Below, one piece after another: positions 1 through 5,553 of a DNA stretch of 7,456 bases. Location of the stretch: assembly GCA_003696875.1 (NCBI GenBank), contig RFHL01001402.1, positions 1 through 7,456 on the forward strand, read 5' to 3'. Made by a program: the position numbers and the translations under genes. The stretch comes from Bacteroidota bacterium (GTDB taxonomy: Bacteria > Bacteroidota > Bacteroidia > J057). Below the pieces are notes generated by a model, which searched no databases, was not told the origin of the DNA, and saw only the letters and a program-made list of their open reading frames with translations. Position 1 is the first letter of the stretch, and every line of letters begins with the position of its first letter.

Positions 1-915
1 ATAGAGGCCCGTTTCCCAATCATACTCAATGGCCAGGCGGGTAGGGGTGCCCGGGCGGGGGTAGCAATGGAAGAAGAAGGGATTGCGCATAAACTGCTCG
101 GGGGCATAGTCGAGATAGCCCAGGGAAAAGAAGGGGTAGGTGCACCGCTTGAAGGGCACCTCATGGCTATAGAGGGCTTGAGCCAACTCATCGTTGTGGT
201 GCGAGAGGATCTCGGTGACCAGGGTTTCTTCGCCGATGCGGTCCCAATTGCGCCAGCGGCCCTCCCAGTTGTGATACTGAATGTGGCCCAGCCGCAGCTT
301 GTAGTCAAAAGCTGGATGTCCCTGCAAGACGTAGCCGGGATAGTAGTAGCTGAGGCCTATCTGCTGGGCAAACTGAATCTCCTGCAGCATGGTGAAAAGG
401 CCCAGGCTGTCGCGCTCATAAGCGCGGTCATAGAGCCCGAGCAGGCTCGCCATGCTCTGCTGTCCCCGGTCAAAAAAGCTGACGGCGACCAAGCGGTCGC
501 CCTCGTAGACGGCGAGTTCCCAGGTGTCGAACAGGAAGCGTGAGAGCCCACCAAAGAGAAATTCCTCCAGGGTATCGAAGATAAAACCCTTAAAGCGGTG
601 CTTATGCCCCGCATAGAGCCGCTCCCGGTCCGGGTCCACCTGCGCCTGCCCGGTCTCGATGCGAAAGCGCGGCGCATTGCGGTTCAGGTTGCGCCGCAGG
701 CTGCGGCTCAACTGGTACTTGGCCAGAGGTACCCGGATATTGACCACCGGGAAGCAGCCCCCCTCCAGACACAGCAGCCGGGTGCGGAACAGGGATGCAC
801 CGCTCCGAAACCAGCCGCCGGCCAGATAACGGTCCAGTCGGCTGGCTGACAGGGATTGAGGGAAATAGTACTCTACCAGCACCAGGGGATTTTTTGCCTG
901 GCTAAAGATACACAA
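1..915 (-). CDS. Arginyl/leucyl-tRNA--protein transferase (Bpt/Ate family), 3' end outside window
   Basis: Enzymes of this family move an amino acid from a charged tRNA to the N-terminus of a protein and so mark it for degradation (N-degron pathway), in the cytoplasm. Read on the minus strand, the frame is open from 924 to the window edge; 305 residues are visible. The N-terminal part (about 28-85) carries LDRYLAGGWFRSG, then a Cys49/Cys54 pair, PVVNIRVPLAKY and RSLRRNLNRN, matching the family's GFRRSG, Cys-rich and RSQRRVLRRN blocks. The C-terminal GNAT-like part has SLGLFTMLQEIQFAQQIGL followed by SYYYPGYVLQGHPAFDYK (about 170-206), equivalent to the family's YYYLGYWI...YK block. At least 85 more residues follow it. 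The frame has no suitable ATG. I chose TTG at 915 because AGAAGGG lies just upstream; GTG at 882 fits the homologous N-terminus as well. Substrate and donor amino acid cannot be told. Family confident, start uncertain. Confidence 0.82.
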   Translation of the reverse strand, partial: MCIFSQAKNPLVLVEYYFPQSLSASRLDRYLAGGWFRSGASLFRTRLLCLEGGCFPVVNIRVPLAKYQLSRSLRRNLNRNAPRFRIETGQAQVDPDRERLYAGHKHRFKGFIFDTLEEFLFGGLSRFLFDTWELAVYEGDRLVAVSFFDRGQQSMASLLGLYDRAYERDSLGLFTMLQEIQFAQQIGLSYYYPGYVLQGHPAFDYKLRLGHIQYHNWEGRWRNWDRIGEETLVTEILSHHNDELAQALYSHEVPFKRCTYPFFSLGYLDYAPEQFMRNPFFFHCYPRPGTPTRLAIEYDWETGLY

Positions 916-1118
916 ATTCCCTTCTCAGCCTGCGCCGGAGAAAAATTGGAAAGCTGAAAAAATCGAAAATGAAGGAAAACCCGCCTACAGCCTGGTGGAA
1001 TTATACGAATAATCGAATATGACAACACAATTGCCTCGGCTCAGTTAGAATGCACGATGCCGCCAGTAGGCGGCTCACATCTATCACTCGCCGCCCCGGC
1101 GGCGCTTCCCCTTCTGGC
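916..1118. promoter_or_regulatory. Divergent intergenic region with AT-rich promoter candidate
   Basis: This 203-base spacer separates two divergently transcribed genes, so both promoters are expected here. The core at about 935-1020 is much richer in A and T than its surroundings. On the minus strand a perfect TATAAT lies at 1005-1000, with TTGTCA at 1025-1020, but the 14-base spacing is too short for a standard sigma-70 promoter. On the plus strand CGAATA is repeated (1006-1011 and 1014-1019). I see no convincing Bacteroidota-type TAnnTTTG element. Promoter location is inferred from gene orientation and base composition only. Confidence 0.35.
1089..1104 (+). other. GC-only hairpin in the crtI leader
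   Basis: CGCCGCC (1089-1095) and GGCGGCG (1098-1104) form a perfect inverted repeat around two bases (six pairs with a realistic four-base loop), ending 14 bases before the chosen ATG of the desaturase gene. No Shine-Dalgarno sequence is visible between hairpin and ATG. The structure could limit ribosome access or may be chance in GC-rich DNA. Confidence 0.35.
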
Positions 1119-2594
1119 ATGAAAAGCAAACGCATTATCGTGATCGGGTCCGGCTTTGCCGGGCTATCCGCCGCCTCGCTGCTGGCCCAGGCCGGCCATG
1201 AGGTGACCATCCTGGAAAAAAATGAGCAAGCCGGCGGCCGCGCCCGCCGCTGGTCCAAAGACGGCTTCACCTTTGACCTCGGCCCCAGCTGGTACTGGAT
1301 GCCCGAAGTCTTTGAGGACTATTTTGCTCTTTTTGGCAAGCAGGTATCGGACTACTATGACCTGGTGCGCCTGGATCCGGGCTACCGGATCTACTTTGGT
1401 CCCGACGACTACATAGACGTCCCGGCCGATCCAGATGCCCTCGAAGCGCTCTTTGAGCGCGAAGAGCCCGGCAGTGGCCCGCGGCTGCGGGCCTTTCTGG
1501 AGCAGGCCGCCTACAAGTACCGCGTCGGCATGACCGACTACGTCTTCCGGCCTTCGCACTCCATCACGGAGTTTATCGACCTGCGCCTCATCCGGGAGAG
1601 CTTCCGCATCCAGATGTTCAGCTCGCTGAGCAAGCATGTGCGCAAGTCCTTCTCCAACCCGCGACTGATCAAGCTGCTGGAGTTTCCGGTCCTCTTCCTC
1701 GGTGCCACGCCGCAAAACACCCCTGCCCTCTACTCCATGATGAACCATGCCGACCTCACCCTCGGCACCTGGTACCCCATGGGGGGCATGTACCGCATCG
1801 TGGAGGGCATGGTCGCGGTCGCCCGCGAGCAGGGCGTCAAGATCGAACTCAATACCGAGGTCACCCGCATCGTGGTCGAGGGCAAGAGCGCCCGCCGCGT
1901 GGAGACCAACCGCGGCGACTTCGAGGCCGACATCGTGGTCGCCAACAGCGACTACCATCACACCGACCAGAAACTGCTCGACCCGCCCTACCGCAGCTAT
2001 TCCCCCAAGTACTGGGAGAATCGCACCATGTCGCCCTCCAGCCTGCTCTTCTACCTCGGGGTAAACAAAAAGCTGCCGGCGGTCAAGCACCACAGCCTCT
2101 TCTTTGACGAAGACTTCGAGCTGCACGCCCACGAGATTTACACCGACCCCAAGTGGCCCACCAAGCCGCTCTTCTACCTCTCGGCCATCTCCAAAACCGA
2201 CCCCGGCGCCGCCCCCGAAGGCTGCGAAAACCTCTTTTTCCTCATTCCCCTCGCCCCCGGCCTGGAGGACAGCGAAGCCATGCGGGAGAAGTACTACCAC
2301 CTGCTGATGGACCGCTTCGAGCAAATCATCGGCGAGCCCGTGCGGGAGCACGTCATCCTCAAGCGCAGCTATGCCATGGCCGACTTCGAGCGGGACTACC
2401 ACTCCTTCAAGGGCAACGCCTACGGCCTCGCCAATACCCTGCGGCAGACCGCCTTTTTCAAGCCCAAGCTCAAAGCCAAAAAAGTCGACAACCTCTACTA
2501 CACCGGGCAACTCACCGTCCCCGGCCCCGGCGTGCCGCCCTCCCTCATCTCCGGCCGCGTCGTCGCCAAAGAGGTGATCAAGGATTTTGGGTAG
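1119..2594 (+). CDS. crtI: Phytoene desaturase, CrtI family FAD-dependent oxidoreductase
   Basis: CrtI enzymes use FAD to introduce double bases-to-double bonds into phytoene, giving neurosporene or lycopene, at the membrane surface in carotenoid synthesis. The 491-residue protein has usual family length. It begins with a Rossmann dinucleotide-binding fold: VIGSGFAGLSAA (GxGxxG at residues 10-15), acidic Glu33 ending the second strand, and AGGRARRW (38-45). The C-terminus carries NLYYTGQLTVPGPGVPPSL (458-475) followed by ISGRVVAKEV, the family's second FAD-binding signature in its Bacteroidota form. I chose the ATG at 1119 because it directly precedes the FAD-binding strand; an in-frame ATG at 1050 would add 23 residues of unlikely composition. 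No Shine-Dalgarno sequence is seen. No phytoene synthase gene (crtB) lies next to it, although the two are commonly paired. The exact product, or a different carotenoid substrate, cannot be judged from sequence. Confidence 0.9.
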   Translation: MKSKRIIVIGSGFAGLSAASLLAQAGHEVTILEKNEQAGGRARRWSKDGFTFDLGPSWYWMPEVFEDYFALFGKQVSDYYDLVRLDPGYRIYFGPDDYIDVPADPDALEALFEREEPGSGPRLRAFLEQAAYKYRVGMTDYVFRPSHSITEFIDLRLIRESFRIQMFSSLSKHVRKSFSNPRLIKLLEFPVLFLGATPQNTPALYSMMNHADLTLGTWYPMGGMYRIVEGMVAVAREQGVKIELNTEVTRIVVEGKSARRVETNRGDFEADIVVANSDYHHTDQKLLDPPYRSYSPKYWENRTMSPSSLLFYLGVNKKLPAVKHHSLFFDEDFELHAHEIYTDPKWPTKPLFYLSAISKTDPGAAPEGCENLFFLIPLAPGLEDSEAMREKYYHLLMDRFEQIIGEPVREHVILKRSYAMADFERDYHSFKGNAYGLANTLRQTAFFKPKLKAKKVDNLYYTGQLTVPGPGVPPSLISGRVVAKEVIKDFG

Positions 2595-2615
2595 GGCACT
2601 TGAACTCACCCCCAA

Positions 2616-2645
2616 CCCCCTCTCTTCGCTTCGCAAGAGAGGGGG
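2616..2645 (+). terminator. 11-bp perfect hairpin after crtI, possible terminator
   Basis: CCCCCTCTCTT (2616-2626) and AAGAGAGGGGG (2635-2645) form a perfect 11-bp stem with an eight-base loop, starting 22 bases after the crtI stop codon. Position and stability fit a transcription terminator, but the downstream GCTTATTCC is not a real T-tract. The pyrimidine-rich arm also resembles C-rich/G-rich repeats common in intergenic DNA of many bacteria, so it may be the edge of a repeat element. Confidence 0.45.
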
Positions 2646-2668
2646 GCTTATTCCAACCCATTCTCGAA

Positions 2669-2683
2669 GGCCCCATCTGGGCC
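2669..2683. repeat. 5-bp inverted repeat
   Basis: GGCCC (2669-2673) and GGGCC (2679-2683) flank the loop CATCT. It is a small hairpin of little weight alone, listed as part of the structured interval between crtI and comB. Confidence 0.3.
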
Positions 2684-2755
2684 GGTCTCGGTTCTCATCT
2701 CTAAGAATCTCAAAAAGGGAAACGGGGTCGCAGCGGAAGGGTTCACACCCCACAA

Positions 2756-2830
2756 GGCGCAGCCGCCAGCCCTCCGCATCGGCAGGTCCAACCTGCCGGA
2801 TGCGAGAGAACACATGCGCGGCGCAGCCGC
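2756..2830 (+). repeat. Direct repeat of GGCGCAGCCGC, two copies
   Basis: The 11-base sequence GGCGCAGCCGC is present at 2756-2766 and again at 2820-2830, 64 bases apart, flanking the 2775-2804 hairpin. The second copy overlaps a small GCGGC/GCCGC hairpin (2818-2830). Two identical copies flanking a hairpin may reflect duplication of a repeat unit, though chance is possible in such GC-rich DNA. Confidence 0.4.
2775..2804. repeat. 13-bp bulged hairpin
   Basis: CGCATCGGCAGGT (2775-2787) pairs with ACCTGCC (2791-2797) and GATGCG (2799-2804), leaving a CCA loop and one bulged G at 2798. Thirteen pairs with one bulge is well beyond what random spacer would usually give. Confidence 0.55.
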
Positions 2831-2840
2831 AACAACCGCT

Positions 2841-2877
2841 TTCGCATGGGCGCAGGTTGCAGCTGCGCCCATGCGAA
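2841..2877. repeat. 15-bp perfect hairpin
   Basis: TTCGCATGGGCGCAG (2841-2855) is exactly complementary to CTGCGCCCATGCGAA (2863-2877), with the seven-base loop GTTGCAG. No T-tract follows (TGGACAGCCC comes next), so an intrinsic terminator is unlikely. REP-type intergenic repeat or RNA stem are the better options. Confidence 0.6.
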
Positions 2878-2883
2878 TGGACA

Positions 2884-2898
2884 GCCCGGGAACCGGGC
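2884..2898. repeat. 6-bp GC hairpin with GAA loop
   Basis: GCCCGG (2884-2889) and CCGGGC (2893-2898) enclose the tight loop GAA. It lies seven bases after the 15-bp hairpin and continues the run of structures. Confidence 0.4.
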
Positions 2899-2938
2899 GG
2901 GAGTGCCCAAGCCCCCACAACCCTATTTGGAAATCGAA

Positions 2939-2972
2939 GCCAAAATCCGGATTTTGCAGCCGGTTTTTTGGC
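2939..2972 (+). promoter_or_regulatory. 16-bp palindrome overlapping an alternative long hairpin, upstream of comB
   Basis: CAAAATCCGGATTTTG (2941-2956) is a perfect 16-base palindrome, of a form suited to binding a dimeric regulator. Its left half can instead pair with a more distant segment: GCCAAAA (2939-2945) with TTTTGGC (2966-2972) and CCGG (2947-2950) with CCGG (2960-2963). The right arm contains six consecutive T (2964-2969). It lies about 100 bases before the comB start. It could be an operator, an RNA switch-like leader or a terminator remnant; the sequence alone does not decide. Confidence 0.4.
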
Positions 2973-3069
2973 GGCCAGCCACTCTGCGCTCCTGCTCAGG
3001 GCATTTCACGTCCTAGCCATGTCTCACCGGTCGCCCAGATATTCTACTGCAATTTCCGCTGTCATGGAG

Positions 3070-3861
3070 ATGAACAAGTTTGTACATGTGTGCCTCACCC
3101 CCGCGCTTATTGATCAGTTTGATGTGTCGGAGGCCATCGTGGTGGTCATTGACATTCTACGCGCCACCACCACCATGTGTGTGGCATTTGATCACGGGGC
3201 CGAGCTGATCGTGCCGGTGGAAAAAGTGGAAGAATGTCTGACCTATAAGCCGCAAGGCTTCATCACGGCTGGAGAACGCAGCGGGGAGCATCTTGACGGC
3301 TTTGACCTAGGCAACTCGCCCTTTTCCTATACCCGGGAGGCCATCGGGGGCAAAAAAATTGCCATCACCACCACCAACGGTACCCGCGCCATCAAAGCCG
3401 CCCAAGAGCGCGGCGCCAAGGAGATCGTCGTGGGCTCTTTCTCCAACATCAGCCTGCTCACCAACTGGCTCATCCAGCAAAACGAGCACGTATGCCTCCT
3501 CTGCGCCGGCTGGCGCGACAATGTCACCCTGGAGGACACCATCTTTGCCGGGGCCATGGTACGCAAGCTGCGCCATGATTTTCGGCGTTTTCAGGACACC
3601 GCCCTGGTGGCCGAGACGCTCTTCCAGTCGGCCAATGTGCGCAAGCGCTACTTTTTCCGCCACTCCTCCCACTTCTACCGCCTGGTGCACCTCAACCTGC
3701 AGGAAGAGGTGAAATACGCGATGCACCGCGACACCCATCCGGTCCTGCCGATCATGATCGGCAATGAGCTCCACGACATCAGCAAGGTCAAGGGGGACTA
3801 CAAAGCCTTTAAAAAGCAGGTACAGGCTGAACAAAAAGCCCGCGCCGCGCGTCAGGTCTGA
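3070..3861 (+). CDS. comB: 2-phosphosulfolactate phosphatase (ComB family)
   Basis: ComB removes phosphate from 2-phospho-3-sulfolactate to give sulfolactate, the second step of coenzyme M synthesis in methanogens; it is a Mg-dependent cytoplasmic enzyme. The 263-residue protein has the family's conserved blocks in order: VCLTP (7-11), VVVIDILRATTTM (24-36), ERSGEHLDGFDLGNSPFSY (69-87), ITTTNGTRAI (99-108) and LLCAGWRDNVTLEDTIFAGAMV (143-164). The start is uncertain: ATG at 3070 (MNKFVHVCLTP) best fits known N-termini, while in-frame ATGs at 3064 and 3019 give two or 17 extra residues; none has a good Shine-Dalgarno. Bacteria outside the methanogens do not generally make coenzyme M, so here the role may be another sulfonate, for example sulfolactate or sulfonolipid precursors (inference). 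The nearest gene on the same strand is 50 bases downstream, but is not functionally linked in any evident way. Confidence 0.88.
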   Translation: MNKFVHVCLTPALIDQFDVSEAIVVVIDILRATTTMCVAFDHGAELIVPVEKVEECLTYKPQGFITAGERSGEHLDGFDLGNSPFSYTREAIGGKKIAITTTNGTRAIKAAQERGAKEIVVGSFSNISLLTNWLIQQNEHVCLLCAGWRDNVTLEDTIFAGAMVRKLRHDFRRFQDTALVAETLFQSANVRKRYFFRHSSHFYRLVHLNLQEEVKYAMHRDTHPVLPIMIGNELHDISKVKGDYKAFKKQVQAEQKARAARQV

Positions 3862-3865
3862 AAGA

Positions 3866-3895
3866 GCGGGCCAAAGCGGGCCTGATTTTCCTTTT
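3866..3895 (+). terminator. Weak terminator-like or repeat sequence after comB
   Basis: GCGGGCC is repeated directly at 3866-3872 and 3876-3882. The self-complementary GGCC within each copy can pair into a four-base stem, and a T-rich stretch (ATTTTCCTTTTT) follows. The stem is too short to call a firm intrinsic terminator, so comB and the next gene may be co-transcribed. Confidence 0.25.
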
Positions 3896-3911
3896 TCGAT
3901 GGAATGTGCCT

Positions 3912-5441
3912 ATGCGAAGAACACTCTACGCAAAATGGCTGGTATGGATGTACATGATGATGGCGGTAGCACCGGTGCTGGCGCAACGCTTTCCACATCT
4001 CTCGCTCCAGCGCTTCTATGACAATGTCGGCGACGACCGCCCGCAACGCCTTCTGCGCAGCCCCGACGGGGGCCTCATCCTCGCCGGCAACACCGTGATG
4101 CCCGACTCGGCGGGCACCCAGTGCGCCAATGTCTGGGTCCTCAAGGTCGACACCACCGGTGAGCGCCTCTGGGAGCAGGAAATCACCCTGACCGGCTGTG
4201 AAGAGCTGCGCGACATCGCCGTCACGCCCGACAGCGGGCTCCTCTTCATCGGCGTCACCAACTCGCTCATTCCCCACGAAGAAAAAGGCGACCCCGCCTA
4301 CTGGGGGGATGTCCTGATCGGCAAGATGGATGCCGAGGGGACCGTGGAGTGGCTCCAGAGCTATGGCGGCAGCCATCTCGACCAGGCTTTTGCTCTGGTG
4401 CAGGGCATCTACCGGGAATACCTGATCGTAGGGGGTACACACTCCCGTGATGGCGACATACAAGGGGGCTACGGCAGCAGCGACATCTGGGCCCTCAAGG
4501 TCGACAACCGGGGACAGCCCCGCCACAGCCAGCCGATCGGGGGAAGCTATGACGAATGGGGCCTCGGCACGGCCCTCTGCCTGAATGGTGACTACCTCAT
4601 CAGCGGCCAAAGCCACGCCACCGGTCGCAGCCCCCTGCCGGTGAGCCCCTATCCCGACGGGATGCTGCTGCGGATGACGCAGTCGGGGCAGGTAGTCTGG
4701 CGGCAGCACTTCCCCAGCGAAGGGGGCAGCCGCCTGTCGGCGGTCTGCGAAACGCCCAACGGCTATATCCGGGTGGCGGGTGACCGCGAAGTTCCCGGCG
4801 AGGGCCGCAACTTCTGGTGGATGGAGCTCGATGAGCACGGCTACGTGCGACAGGATCACATCTATCCCGGCGGCAATGAGGAAAGGCTGACGCGGCTCAC
4901 CCTCTGCCCCGACGGGGGAACCATCTTTGCGGGCTACAGCCGCTTCCGTGGGCAGATGGACCCCGACGTGCGAGGCGGCGACGACTTCTGGCTGCTGCGC
5001 ACCGACGCCCGGGGACAACTCATCTGGCGCCAGACCTTCGGCGGACCTCTGGATGAGCGCGCCGCCGATGTGCTGGTCTACCGCCCGGGCGTCTACTACG
5101 CCTTGGGAGAGAAGTACAACCACTTCACCCGCGAGGACCGGCATGACCGGGACTTCTGGCTGCTACGCATTGAGGAGTATCCGCCAGACTCCATTCAGGC
5201 GGGGATCTTCGTGCGGGCCCGCGAAAACCGCATCCCCCGCGAGACCCCTACCCGCTTCCGGGCGCAGTATCGGTATGGCGACCGCTTCCTCTGGGACTTT
5301 GGCGATGGGACGCAATCCACCGAACCCGAACCGCTCAAGAGCTACCGCCTCTCGGGCATGTATGAGGTGCGCCTGACCGTATTTGCCGGCGAAACCTGCC
5401 AGCAAACGGTCTCCCTGGAGCAGGAGCTGGAGGTCTGGTAG
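3912..5441 (+). CDS. Secreted seven-repeat predicted beta-propeller protein with C-terminal PKD domain
   Basis: I do not recognise a specific named gene. The 509-residue product begins with a signal peptide: MRR, a hydrophobic stretch WLVWMYMMMAVAPVL, and a likely cleavage near VLA/Q (residues 24-25). Seven repeats of roughly 50-60 residues follow (about 36-91, 94-153, 154-211, 212-270, 271-321, 322-378, 379-427). Each has the pattern of a PDGG or similar turn, a G-x-S/N strand, a DxWxLKxDxxG strand and a W-x-x-x-x-GG end. This predicts a seven-bladed propeller. A PKD-type domain closes the protein (about 428-490), with WDFGDGT (461-467) and a YEVRLTVF strand. The protein ends 18 residues after this, without a recognisable type IX secretion C-terminal sorting domain. 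ATG at 3912 is preferred to the GTG at 3906. Function is unknown; periplasmic or surface binding, perhaps of carbohydrate or protein, is only a guess. Confidence 0.8.
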   Translation: MRRTLYAKWLVWMYMMMAVAPVLAQRFPHLSLQRFYDNVGDDRPQRLLRSPDGGLILAGNTVMPDSAGTQCANVWVLKVDTTGERLWEQEITLTGCEELRDIAVTPDSGLLFIGVTNSLIPHEEKGDPAYWGDVLIGKMDAEGTVEWLQSYGGSHLDQAFALVQGIYREYLIVGGTHSRDGDIQGGYGSSDIWALKVDNRGQPRHSQPIGGSYDEWGLGTALCLNGDYLISGQSHATGRSPLPVSPYPDGMLLRMTQSGQVVWRQHFPSEGGSRLSAVCETPNGYIRVAGDREVPGEGRNFWWMELDEHGYVRQDHIYPGGNEERLTRLTLCPDGGTIFAGYSRFRGQMDPDVRGGDDFWLLRTDARGQLIWRQTFGGPLDERAADVLVYRPGVYYALGEKYNHFTREDRHDRDFWLLRIEEYPPDSIQAGIFVRARENRIPRETPTRFRAQYRYGDRFLWDFGDGTQSTEPEPLKSYRLSGMYEVRLTVFAGETCQQTVSLEQELEVW

Positions 5442-5553
5442 GGAGAAGCCAGCCCCCAGGCTGTCAGAGGAGAGCCATCGGAGAGAAGGGCCATTAAGAA
5501 CAGAACCCGGTGCGCCGCGGCGCACCGGGTTCTGCATTATGAATGTCATCTAT
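5442..5553. other. Convergent intergenic spacer
   Basis: This 112-base gap separates the 3' ends of two convergent genes. Besides the large palindrome annotated separately, a small hairpin with CAGCC and GGCTG arms (5450-5463, loop CCCA) lies nine bases after the propeller gene stop codon. I see no coding sequence. Confidence 0.5.
5501..5534. terminator. 34-base perfect palindrome, probable bidirectional terminator
   Basis: CAGAACCCGGTGCGCCG (5501-5517) is followed directly by its exact reverse complement (5518-5534), making a very stable GC-rich stem of about 15 pairs with a four-base loop. It lies 60 bases after the propeller gene stop codon and 20 bases from the stop codon of the converging peptidase gene. 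The symmetry and location fit a shared bidirectional terminator. Flanking T-tracts are weak (ATTAAGAA on one side, GCATTATGAATG on the other), so the mechanism is not certain. Confidence 0.65.

Larger units (their letters stand above)
2595..3069. other. 475-base non-coding interval rich in inverted repeats
   Basis: No convincing gene lies here. The comB frame stays open through it, but the translation is low in hydrophobic order, rich in Arg/Ser/Pro and unlike any family I recognise. The interval instead holds a series of inverted repeats: 2616-2645, 2669-2683, 2775-2804, 2818-2830, 2841-2877, 2884-2898, and overlapping structures at 2939-2972. An 11-base sequence, GGCGCAGCCGC, occurs twice (2756-2766 and 2820-2830). 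The density suggests an interspersed repeat element or a structured transcript rather than simple spacer. The final 95 or so bases (2973-3069) hold no clear structure and presumably contain the comB promoter or leader. Confidence 0.6.

Noticed and set aside
67..849. Plus-strand open frames over the transferase gene
   Set aside because: The minus-strand frame encodes clear Bpt/Ate motifs along its whole length; the plus-strand translations have none.
1164..2918. Open frame of 584 codons on the minus strand, antisense to crtI
   Set aside because: It mirrors the strongly GC-biased third positions of crtI. Its translation is a low-complexity mix rich in Gly/Ala/Val/Glu with no family resemblance, while the plus strand encodes a clear CrtI protein.
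2648..2920. Small minus-strand frame of 90 codons in the crtI-comB interval
   Set aside because: It is made up mostly of inverted repeats and has no recognisable motif or convincing ribosome binding site.
2587..3069. Extension of the comB frame upstream through the whole intergenic interval, beginning inside crtI
   Set aside because: The upstream translation is Arg/Ser/Pro-rich and disordered in pattern, reads through several hairpins and lies outside the conserved ComB domain; an open frame here is explained by base composition.
2595..3069. CRISPR array or insertion sequence
   Set aside because: The repeats are inverted, unequal and not regularly spaced, and no transposase or terminal repeats with target duplication are visible.
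3852..5144. Open frame of 430 codons on the minus strand, antisense to the propeller gene
   Set aside because: Same GC-bias effect; no recognisable domain, and the plus-strand frame has a signal peptide and regular repeats.
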